64,000 bases of DNA, from positions 682,001 through 746,000 of the forward strand of contig OZ244817.1 of assembly GCA_965220305.1 (NCBI GenBank), in the 5' to 3' direction. The position numbers were made by a program, and so were the translations under genes. Origin of the DNA: G965220305 sp965220305 (GTDB lineage: Bacteria; Chloroflexota; Dehalococcoidia; Lucifugimonadales; UBA3495). Below are positions 27,790 to 35,204 of this stretch, piece after piece (the stretch's first letter is position 1; each line of letters starts with the position of its first letter). Below the pieces are notes generated by a model. The model saw only the letters and a program-made list of their open reading frames with translations. It was not told the origin of the DNA and did not search any database.

Positions 27790-28518
27790 CTAGGACATGA
27801 AGGCGATTATGACGAGGTAAGAAGCGCAGACGATTAGAGCCTGCCAGAACGCGCGGCTAAAGCCTTCGCCGGTTATCCCGCTGGTCGTAATCCATAGCGC
27901 GTCCAAAATCTCGAAGGCTATGATGGCCGTCAGGGCAATCGCCACCCAGCGCGCGATCCGGTAAATTACGGTCGGGCCAATGTCCGCCAGCGAAAGCAGA
28001 CCAATATGAGTGAGGCACAACCCCAGTCCGATTAGCATGAACAATACTTTCTCTTCCAAGCCACCTGGGCCGTCACTCCACATTTGCCAAATGAGAATGA
28101 GCAACCCCGCACACAGCAAGAGGGCGGACGCCACCGGTATGAAGGGCATGATCTTCCAAATGCGCCCGTCCTTTTCACCCATGTAGTGCATGATGGCACC
28201 GTTTACGGCGACGCTCACCGACATGGCGAAAACGATTAGCTGGCTGATCAGCATGTCCACTGGGTTTAAGGTTTCGGACACATCGAAGCGGAGGGCCAAG
28301 AGTCCGATGACGATCCAAATCAGGCCGCTAGCGAACAGGGACCAAAGCACTGTCGGAGCCGTCACTCCCAGGAATCCACCAGAAATATTCGGAAACAGAA
28401 AATGTTGATACCTCCCCAAGGCTGATAGGTCAGGGAATGAGTGCAGATTGGCCTCCGGCTGCTCCGGGCGAGGCACTTGGGGGCCGCATTCCGTACCGGG
28501 ACTGTTTCCCGCTGTCAT
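27790..28518 (-). CDS. Six-helix membrane protein of unknown function (probably shortened by a TAG)
   Basis: Start chosen at the ATG at 28518 (MTAGNSPGTE) because AGGAGG lies 8 bp upstream; the longer frame to 28566 has no such site. 242 aa with a polar N-terminus and six hydrophobic segments, e.g. VLWSLFASGLIWIVIGLLAL and VASALLLCAGLLILIW. The stop is an in-frame TAG followed by two more helices, so this may be a pseudogene. No family recognised. Confidence 0.6.
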   Translation of the reverse strand: MTAGNSPGTECGPQVPRPEQPEANLHSFPDLSALGRYQHFLFPNISGGFLGVTAPTVLWSLFASGLIWIVIGLLALRFDVSETLNPVDMLISQLIVFAMSVSVAVNGAIMHYMGEKDGRIWKIMPFIPVASALLLCAGLLILIWQMWSDGPGGLEEKVLFMLIGLGLCLTHIGLLSLADIGPTVIYRIARWVAIALTAIIAFEILDALWITTSGITGEGFSRAFWQALIVCASYLVIIAFMS

Positions 28519-28566
28519 ATCACTTTCCTCCTGTGCTGATTTTATTGGCACGTTCGCCTCTTTCAC

Positions 28567-29316
28567 CCTGCCGAGCTTCGCGGGCCGACTGGCAAGTTAG
28601 CTACCTCGGAACCCGGTGACTTCAGCCCACTGGCGTCCACCGTGTCAGTCACTGCGGCATACGCGCCGACGATGCCTGCCACCTCCACACCTTAGACGCC
28701 TAGCTCGATGAACGGTAGCGGTGGTTCAGTGTGCTTGCGCTGAATTCAGGAACGTTGATCGAAAACGACGAGGAGCACCAACTTTCCTACGTGACACAAG
28801 CGCTTTCTACCAATCCCGGCTGCCTTACTTATCGGCTGGCGCTGCAAATGCTCGGAAGCTTCACACCACTGCCAATTCTAGTGGCCTCCATGTGACAGAA
28901 CTATGTCAGATAGGAGAGAAATCGTGACTATTGTCTGACAGATTATATTGGAGGGAAGTCTTCCAGACTCGGGAGTGTAGTTAGCCTATTGGCAGTCCCG
29001 ACCCCACCCTCGAAATCCGATCCAGAACCAATATGAGGAATCCCGAAAAACCGAGGATAAAACACGGTCAAGTAGAAACACAGGGGATGGGAAATCATTG
29101 TACGAAGCCTTCGAGCCTGCGGAGGCGCGGCACATTGCTGAGCGGCTGGAGATACACTACACGCCGAAGCACGGGAGTTGGCTGAATATAGCTGAGATAG
29201 AACTAAACTAAAGCCACGGTGAAGTGCACAGGCCGTACTGACCGGCGCTACCATTTGACCGCAGGCCACCGGACAGATAGCATCAATCCAACGACATCCA
29301 CCAAGAGGTTCACGCC
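28567..29316. other. Intergenic region with IS630 remnant
   Basis: No complete gene in these 750 bp. Apart from the IS630 fragment at 29100-29212, I see only short TGTGACAG/CTGACAG-type words near 28893 and 28935. Confidence 0.5.
29100..29212 (+). pseudogene. IS630-family transposase C-terminal remnant
   Basis: One open stretch reads YEAFEPAEARHIAERLEIHY and then TPKHGSWLNIAEIELN, the last DDE region (Glu in AEIE) of IS630 transposases. Nothing else of the element remains nearby. It is a different copy from the one nested at 46422-47638. Confidence 0.75.
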
Positions 29317-29607
29317 ATGACCACGTCTGCGGACATTCTCAAAGAAGCCGCACGCATCGTGCGGAAGGAACTGCCCAAGCACCTGTCCGACGACTTCGTC
29401 ATCAACAACGTCGAGGCGGAAAGCCTGCCCGGGCCGAACTGCGAGGATTACATTCACGTCATGGTCATCCTCGAAGACAACCATCCCGAACTCGACGCCA
29501 GCCTGCTGCTGAGATTCAAGCAAACGCTGCACCCGATGTTCGAGCGCGCAGGGATCGTGCCGAGCCCAACGATCTCCTATTCCAACCGGGGTGAACTGGC
29601 CAGATGA
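29317..29607 (+). CDS. Hypothetical protein paired with HEPN-like gene
   Basis: 96 aa, acidic (ADILKEAARIVRKELPKHLS, CEDYIHVMVILEDNHPEL). The stop overlaps the next start (ATGA), so the two are translationally coupled. The GSxxxG(R)D motif of minimal nucleotidyltransferases is absent, so it is not a standard MNT antitoxin. Its tight coupling to a HEPN gene suggests a two-gene module, perhaps toxin-antitoxin-like. Confidence 0.6.
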   Translation: MTTSADILKEAARIVRKELPKHLSDDFVINNVEAESLPGPNCEDYIHVMVILEDNHPELDASLLLRFKQTLHPMFERAGIVPSPTISYSNRGELAR

Positions 29608-30104
29608 CCGCGCCGGCAAACCTGCCACCGCCCGCCATCAGCTGGCAGAACCTCATCAACGCGGGCAGGGATTTGCTCAACCCCCAGAGAACCGGACAAC
29701 CACCCACGGACGAACACATCAGACGCGCGATCAGCAGCGCTTACTATGCGCTGTTCCACGCACTGGCTGCCAGCAACGCCGACGCCCTGATCGGCGCGCC
29801 CCAGGACCGGATAACCGCAGCAGCCTGGTCTCGCGTATACCGCGGTCTCGACCACGGGACGGCGAGGCGAGAACTCCAGCGGTACCGCCAAGAGTTCTCC
29901 ACGGGATCCCAGATATTCGCGGACACCTTCTAGGACCTACAGAACCGACGGCACTCGGCCGACTACGACCACAACGCCGTCTTCACCGCGCAGGAAGGCT
30001 CAGTCTCGCTGGCAGAATCCGAAGCGGCGATCAACGACTACATGCGGGCCGACCGCAGCGAGCGGGCTTACATCGCCGTTGTCACGCTGATCAGGCCACG
30101 CTGA
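29604..30104 (+). pseudogene. HEPN-like protein interrupted by an in-frame TAG
   Basis: ATG at 29604, first stop TAG at 29931-29933 (109 aa). The same frame then stays open to a TGA at 30104 and continues the fold (LQNRRHSADYDHNAVFTAQ, AAINDYMRADRSERAY), giving 166 codons with one amber codon. Features: RRAISSAYYALFHALAASNA, the helix typical of HEPN proteins, and a late R-H-x-A-D-Y. HEPN domains are often RNases or RNase-derived subunits in toxin and defence pairs; the RxxxxH catalytic motif is not clear here. Confidence 0.6.
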
Positions 30105-30725
30105 ACGTAACGAACACAGACAGGAACCCAACGGGCGGATCGATCAAGCCACCCTTTTTGTTGCCACGTACCTTAGCCAAACAGTGGCGAGCAGACCGCC
30201 AGAGCTACCCTGAGCTGACCACTCCATGAGCAGCCCGGGGCCCAATTCCCTCAGGGTCCTTCCGACAATTATGACATTCTGGGCTGCTGTACAACAAACC
30301 CTTGACGCAGTTGTTGAGCGCAACCTATTATTGCACGTAGTTGTTGCACACCCTTTGCAATGGGGCCGAGGGGTGGGTTGGCGACTCGTTCAAAAACGCC
30401 CGTTTTCTGGACACGATGACTGTGATTCCAATAACCTACGGCTACACCCGGGTCAGCAAGGCTGGTATGGCCGGCGGATCAGTGGGAAACGGATCGGACG
30501 CCCACTGTCCTCCCCCCACTTGGGGATAAGACCCATCCAATGCGCTCCTCCAGGTGCTCCCACAGAATCAGCCCATCCATTGCTGAAATATCTCACGAAA
30601 GATCTTCCAATTCTTGCCCCGGTATTCCAGGTTCGCAAACGTTGGTTGGTCCATCGAGTCTCATTTCTCCACCGGCATCGGGTTTTCCAGCCATGTGAAG
30701 CCACATCCAGCCAGTCTTACTCAGA
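30105..30725. other. Non-coding region with a serine-recombinase N-terminal scrap
   Basis: No complete gene. At 30416-30460 the codons spell MTVIPITYGYTRVSK, the first strand of the resolvase/invertase catalytic domain (Tyr and the Arg-Val-Ser with the nucleophile Ser); the sequence then diverges. About 120 bp upstream are TTGTTGAGC / GTTGTTGCAC words that look like degenerate direct repeats. Confidence 0.5.
30416..30460 (+). pseudogene. Serine recombinase (resolvase) N-terminal remnant
   Basis: Fifteen codons matching the start of serine recombinases, with the nucleophilic serine in YTRVSK. Nothing downstream matches the family. Confidence 0.45.
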
Positions 30726-31538
30726 TTACCCTGAGAGCTTATTGCCCAAGAATTGGATGACATAAACGATCGCGCCAACTCCCGCAGCTACTGTTGAAAG
30801 AAATATTATTGCCGCCAAGACTTTTTGCCACCAAGAACTAAGCAAAACCGACCATATTGTTTCTCTTTTTACCCATCTGTCGTCCATTTCTTTCCTAACT
30901 CCGTCCAACGCGTCGATCCTGTATTGATTCAACCGCTGTTCCACGTCAACCGCATAAAGGTCATACAAAGCGTTACTCAATGCCGCGTTAGCAGTTTCGC
31001 GTACTCGCAAGATCATGTCTTCTTGTGAGACAGAACGGTTATCGCTAGGTGGGTCATCCGCATTGGCATCTACAGTTTGAAAAATTATGGTGAAAATCGG
31101 ATCGCCGAGAGTCAAAGTCCACGGTATCGCCCGCAGATTTATAAGCCTTATGACAATAGGCCCTTCGTATCCAGAATCGACGTGGCCCGCATTCAGTGCA
31201 AGAATTCCTGTCAGCGCCAAACTGTTCCTGGAGTACACGGTGCCGCAAAGACCTGGCGGCATTACGACGTCCTCATGGGTCACTACAAAAATCATTTGTC
31301 CAGGCTGGACGGTTACCGTAGGCTGTCCGACTCCCGATGGTTCTAGAAAGTACCTCAGAGTCTCAACGGTTCCCTTCCTGCCGTTGTCGGTAGGTTGTTT
31401 CCATATAGCAGTTCCCGCAGACAGATCGTAGCCATCGCTCTCAATGTCGAACTGCCCATTCTCCCTACGGCGAGGATGGTGAAGCAGTTCGCCATCATGC
31501 AGGCGTCTCTCAATTTCCTGTCGGTTCAGCACACCCAT
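30726..31538 (-). CDS. Membrane-anchored dUTPase/dCTP-deaminase-fold protein
   Basis: 270 aa. Residues ~35-155 show the DCD/dUTPase core: VTVQPGQMIFVVTHEDVVMP, CGTVYSRNSLALTGI, NAGHVDSGYEG, IVIRLINL and LGDPIFTIIF. The segment GHVDSGYEG fits dUTPase motif III, whereas the catalytic Glu of dCTP deaminase (in IVLEFYN of E. coli Dcd) is Arg131. A helical middle follows, then one C-terminal membrane helix (WWQKVLAAIIFLSTVAAG, about 235-262). RBS GGGAGGA precedes the ATG. A membrane-tethered dUTPase or nucleotide sensor is plausible; not a standard housekeeping enzyme. Confidence 0.75.
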   Translation of the reverse strand: MGVLNRQEIERRLHDGELLHHPRRRENGQFDIESDGYDLSAGTAIWKQPTDNGRKGTVETLRYFLEPSGVGQPTVTVQPGQMIFVVTHEDVVMPPGLCGTVYSRNSLALTGILALNAGHVDSGYEGPIVIRLINLRAIPWTLTLGDPIFTIIFQTVDANADDPPSDNRSVSQEDMILRVRETANAALSNALYDLYAVDVEQRLNQYRIDALDGVRKEMDDRWVKRETIWSVLLSSWWQKVLAAIIFLSTVAAGVGAIVYVIQFLGNKLSG

Positions 31539-31567
31539 TGGTTATCCTCCCAATCCTTTTGTTATTA

Positions 31568-32676
31568 ACTCATGTTACGCACAGGATGAGGGAAATGGTA
31601 GATTAGAGCTATGGATAAAGAGATGTTGGAACTGTACAGCGATTACCTGTTGAGTTCCTTTGGCGCCGCCACAGCGACGGGCTTGTCATCCACGGTGGAA
31701 GGCGCGGTCAGCCATGACCAAGTAACGCGCTTTCTGTCGAGGGAAGACTATGACTCCAAAACCCTATGGGAACAGGTCAAGCCGATGGTGCGCGCCATGG
31801 AACAGCCGGATGGGGTACTGATCTTTGATGACACCATCCAGGAAAAGCCCTATACGGACGAGAACGAACTGATTAGCTGGCATTTCGACCATAGCAAGAA
31901 CCGTTCAGTCAAGGGAATTAACCTGCTCAACTGCATGTATTACGCTGGGGGCGCAGCGGTTCCCGTGGCCTACGAACTCATCCGAAAACCGCTGGTGTAC
32001 CGCGATGAGAAGACCGGCAGGCACAAGCGTAAGAGCGAAGTCACCAAGAATGAACTGATGCGCCGGATGTTGAGAGTCTGTCAGCGCAATCAGTTGCAAT
32101 ATCGCTACGTGCTGGCTGACAGTTGGTTTTCCGCCAAGGAGAACCTGGACTTCATACGCTGGGAACTGGACCGGCATTTCATTGTTGCGCTCAAGTCGAA
32201 TCGGACGGCTGCATTGAGCTATGAAGGGAAGCTGCAGGGCAACTTCTCCCGCATAGACTCGCTGGACTTGCCAGAACATCAAGCGGTGCAGTGCTGGCTG
32301 AGGGGGTTGGAGTTCCCGGTCCGGCTCGTTCGCCAAGTCTTTACAAACAAGGATGGCAGCACCGGGACATTGTATCTGGCCTCAAGCGATCTGGACTGCG
32401 ATGGACCAACCATCTGCGCGATCTACCAGAAACGGTGGAAAGTGGAGACCTTTCATAAGACGCTCAAGTCCAATGCCGCCCTTGCCAAGTCGCCTACCAG
32501 GACGGAGCGCACCCAAAGCAACCACTGTTTCATGTCCATCTATGCGGCCTTCCGGTTGGAAGGACTCCGGTTGAAGCATGGAATGAACCACTTTGCCTTG
32601 AGAGCCAGGCTCTATCTCAAGGCCATCCGCCATGCTTTCGATGAACTCCAACTCCTTAAGGCTGCGTAACATCAGT
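31568..32676 (+). mobile_element. 1109-bp IS (IS4/IS701-like), copy 1
   Basis: Ends ACTCATGTTACGCA at 31568 and, inverted, ACTGATGTTACGCA at 32676. The encoded protein is identical to copy 2 (53742-54850), and both are 1109 bp, so transposition is recent. Unlike copy 2, no 5-bp target duplication is seen (left flank TTATTA, right flank TACTCA), and the gene to its right has no 5' end, so a deletion or recombination has occurred here. Confidence 0.85.
31611..32669 (+). CDS. DDE transposase of the 1109-bp IS
   Basis: 352 aa. First Asp in GVLIFDDTIQEKPYT, second in YVLADSWFSAKENL, Glu in YQKRWKVETFHKTLKSN, the Y-x-K-R-W-x-x-E arrangement of IS4/IS701-type enzymes. Same amino-acid sequence as the gene at 53749-54807. 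Confidence 0.9.
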   Translation: MDKEMLELYSDYLLSSFGAATATGLSSTVEGAVSHDQVTRFLSREDYDSKTLWEQVKPMVRAMEQPDGVLIFDDTIQEKPYTDENELISWHFDHSKNRSVKGINLLNCMYYAGGAAVPVAYELIRKPLVYRDEKTGRHKRKSEVTKNELMRRMLRVCQRNQLQYRYVLADSWFSAKENLDFIRWELDRHFIVALKSNRTAALSYEGKLQGNFSRIDSLDLPEHQAVQCWLRGLEFPVRLVRQVFTNKDGSTGTLYLASSDLDCDGPTICAIYQKRWKVETFHKTLKSNAALAKSPTRTERTQSNHCFMSIYAAFRLEGLRLKHGMNHFALRARLYLKAIRHAFDELQLLKAA

Positions 32677-32717
32677 TACTCAATAACAGAGGCCGGTTCA
32701 ACTGGAGCACCTACGCC

Positions 32718-33137
32718 ATGTTGATAGCCTCTGTTGCGACTGCAACGGCGGGCCACAGGAGTATCGGGGAGAGCACAATTGGCCACACCGTAACTGTGAC
32801 TCTGTTTCTAACTACCATCCCTGCGGTTTGGGCCGAACGACTCAGCTTTTTAACGAGACGAACGTGGAACTTTCTGTGGTCGAAAAAAGGGCTTACCATC
32901 ATCGGAGCCACAACGTTTGTGATTTTGGTGGCCCTCAACCAAGCACGCGACGAGAACTACATCAGAAACTGGTTAATCATCCCGACAGGGATTTTCCTCG
33001 GGGGTTTCATCGCAGTACAAGTCTGCTGGGTTGTGCTCAAGCTCTCCTTCAAATACGTCCCTGTCCTATTCCGCCTACTGGGATCACGGGCCTCCAGGAT
33101 ATGGCAGAAGATCAATAGGCTCATGTACCGAGGTTAG
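32718..33137 (+). pseudogene. Membrane protein fragment, 5' end lost at the IS
   Basis: The frame is open from the IS boundary (LNNRGRFNWSTYAMLIASV...), so the first available ATG at 32718 is probably internal. Three hydrophobic segments: VTLFLTTIPAVWAERL, IIGATTFVILVALN and WLIIPTGIFLGGFIAVQVCW. No family recognised. Confidence 0.45.
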
Positions 33138-33406
33138 AACCACCAGCACGCAGCCGCCCCATAGAGTGGGAGGAGACCATCCTGGCCGACACCGGCCTCC
33201 TGGACCTCACCACCAAGCACATCCACTTCGCCGGAAGCCGGAAGAAGTTCCGAGTGCGCTATGACCGCATTGTCTCCTTCGACCCCTACGACGATGGGTT
33301 CGGCATCATGCGCGACGCCCAGACAGCCCGGCCCCAGGCCTTCCGGACCGGCGACGGCTGGTTCGCCTACAACCTGGTCGCCAACCTAGCCCAGCTCCAA
33401 GGGTGA
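33137..33406 (+). pseudogene. C-terminal fragment of a PH-like domain protein
   Basis: The frame RPIEWEETILADTGLLDLTT, KHIHFAGSRKKFRVRYDRIV and SFDPYDDGFGIMRDA is open from 33137 to TGA at 33406 but has no start codon near its 5' end. It matches the bacterial PH-like domain found behind zinc-ribbon or SHOCT modules. Truncated at the 5' side. Confidence 0.6.
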
Positions 33407-33732
33407 GACGGGGAACCCCAGCACCACTCGGAGCTCCTGCCACGGGCAGCGTCGGCTGTTGAAACAACGGTCCCAGGACAGGGAGCTTCCCGAGTGACTG
33501 CCCAGGTCGGGACGCGAAACGGCACCGGCTCCATTACCTTCAGGACCCTCGGGACCTCCCTTCCCCAGCGGGGTACGGTAGGCTAGAATACCGAGTACGG
33601 CCTTCAAGGGCCGGGGGCCCCACACCGGGACCCGAGAGCAAGCCGGCACTGGGTGTCCACAACCAGGCCGGAAAGCCAAATACCCGCAGCAAACAAACCT
33701 GATCCAGAGCAGCCTGATCGAAGAGGCCCGAC
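33407..33732. other. Intergenic region, possible promoter
   Basis: No gene. A TAGAAT -10-like word at 33585 lies about 140 bp before the Uma2 pseudogene; similar TAGAAT words precede small genes at 49503 and 56070. Confidence 0.35.
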
Positions 33733-34367
33733 ATGACCACCTTTGACCACCTGACCCTAAACGGCGGCGCTCACCACCTGGTGCAGCACCTTGGCAACCC
33801 CGAGACCATCCTGGTGGCCGGCGAAAGGTACATCACCCGGGAGCCGGGCGCCCCGCCGGCGGACCGGATGGCCCCGGACCTGCTCATCGCCTTCAACGCC
33901 GACCTGGAGGCCTACCGGGACAGCAACGGCTACGTCATCTCGGAGCAGGGCAAGCCGCCCGAGTTCGTCTGGAGATAGCCTCCCGCAGCACCGGCAAGCA
34001 GGACGTGGAGGAGAAAAGGCCAGCTTACGCCGCCCTGACCATCCCCGAATACTGGCGGTTCGACCAGACCGGGGAGTTCCACGGGACGTACCTGGCCGGA
34101 GACAGGCTGGCAGAAGGCCGGTATGAACCCATCCCCATCGAGACCGTCAAGGAGGGAGTCCTCCAAGGCTACAGCACCGTGCTGGACCTCCTCATCCCGT
34201 GGGACCACGGGGAACTGGGCTGGCACGCCCCGACCACTGGACAGCACATAGCCACCTTCGAGCACGAACGGGCCAGGGCCGACGCAGAACAGACCCGAGC
34301 CGACGCGACCGAGGCCAGAGTCCGGGAACTGGAGGAGGAACTGGCCCGTAGGGACAAGGAAGGATGA
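33733..34367 (+). pseudogene. Uma2-family (DUF820, PD-(D/E)xK) nuclease-like protein with one frameshift
   Basis: First frame 33733-33978 (APDLLIAFNADLEAYRDSNG, YVISEQGKPPEFVWR then TAG). After loss of one base in GTCTGGAG near 33971 the frame continues EIASRSTGKQDVEEKRPAYA, IPEYWRFDQTGEFHGTYLAG, ending in a coiled-coil tail (RVRELEEELARRDKEG). The core E-x-A/S-x-S-T ... D...K...Y pattern of Uma2 proteins is present. These nuclease-fold proteins are abundant in Chloroflexota and Cyanobacteria; their function is poorly known. Confidence 0.75.
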
Positions 34368-34440
34368 AGTTCGGACGCCGCAATCCCTTACAGCTACACC
34401 CATGCAGGGAGAAACTTCCGGTCAGACAGGCAACCGAGAA

Positions 34441-34465
34441 GGACTCTGCCAAAACGGCAGAGTCC
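34441..34465. terminator. Strong hairpin after the Uma2 pseudogene
   Basis: GGACTCTGCC, loop AAAAC, GGCAGAGTCC: a perfect 10-bp stem. No T tract follows on the + strand, so it may be a terminator remnant or an RNA element. Confidence 0.45.
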
Positions 34466-34692
34466 TGTGCATAGATGCAACGCAGTCAACAGATCCATCT
34501 CGACAACGGGGGAGAGGAGAATGACCGTCCACCACTCTATCACTCTATGTATAGGCAGAGCAATTGCCACCCGCTCGACCACACGGACCGACACCCGAGC
34601 ACCCAGGCACTTAGCCACGGGGCCGCTTCCGGAGACCGCCAGAGTACCGATGGAGGGCGGCCACTCACCCGGCTTCAGCACCAGGGTGTAAC

Positions 34693-34919
34693 GCCAATTT
34701 GACGGTGATGCCCATCAATGTCTGCCGGGAAAAGAAGCTCACCAATATGCGCTCCACCACCACCGACATCGCCAAGCGTCTCAGCCCCCGGTGCGCCTGA
34801 GCCTGGAGGAAGCCCTGGACTTCATTTCCGCCGACGAGCTGCTTGAAGTGACGCCCCAGTCCTACCGGATGCGGAAGCGGGAGCTGACCCAGGAAGGCCG
34901 CCTCAAGCTGCGCCGCTGA
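34693..34919 (+). pseudogene. typA: typA/bipA GTPase C-terminal stump with frameshift
   Basis: Reads INVCREKKLTNMRSTTTDIA then, after loss of one C near 34793, VRLSLEEALDFISADELLEV and TPQSYRMRKRELTQEGRL to TGA at 34919. This is the conserved end of TypA/BipA ribosome-associated GTPase (NVCKEKKLTNMR). Everything upstream is missing and replaced by mobile-type DNA. It marks an edge of ancient core chromosome. Confidence 0.82.
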
Positions 34920-35109
34920 ACCCTCCGGCCCGGCAGGACGATTGCAAGGCGCCTGAATTCCTTCGTCCCGGCGAAATGACCCAAAATGAGGCAAATTGAC
35001 TCCATTTGAGAACAATCCAGAACAAGAAACCCCAGACCGTGCCAAGGGACTTTGCCATCGTCGTGCCTGGTCCCGGCGTCACCCCCCCCCGCTGTCCGCA
35101 CGAATTTGC

Positions 35110-35115
35110 TATACT
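35110..35115 (+). promoter_or_regulatory. Possible -10 box of the molybdoenzyme gene
   Basis: TATACT 90 bp before the ATG at 35205; no convincing -35 box. Confidence 0.3.
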
Positions 35116-35204
35116 TGGGCTAGTGCGATTCCCCCGTCAGACCCTTGGCTGCCCAGCGCATGGGCCGGCGTAACGGCCCAAATAAGGGGAGAGGAGTTGG
35201 CGCA

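Noticed and set aside
27588..30104. Genome-wide TAG recoding
   Set aside because: TAG ends well-defined proteins at 5594 and 25388, so the in-frame TAGs are better read as mutations.
34521..34691. 56-codon frame behind GGAGAGGAGA
   Set aside because: Good ribosome-binding site but the peptide is Thr/Arg/Pro low complexity with no pattern; kept out of the gene list.
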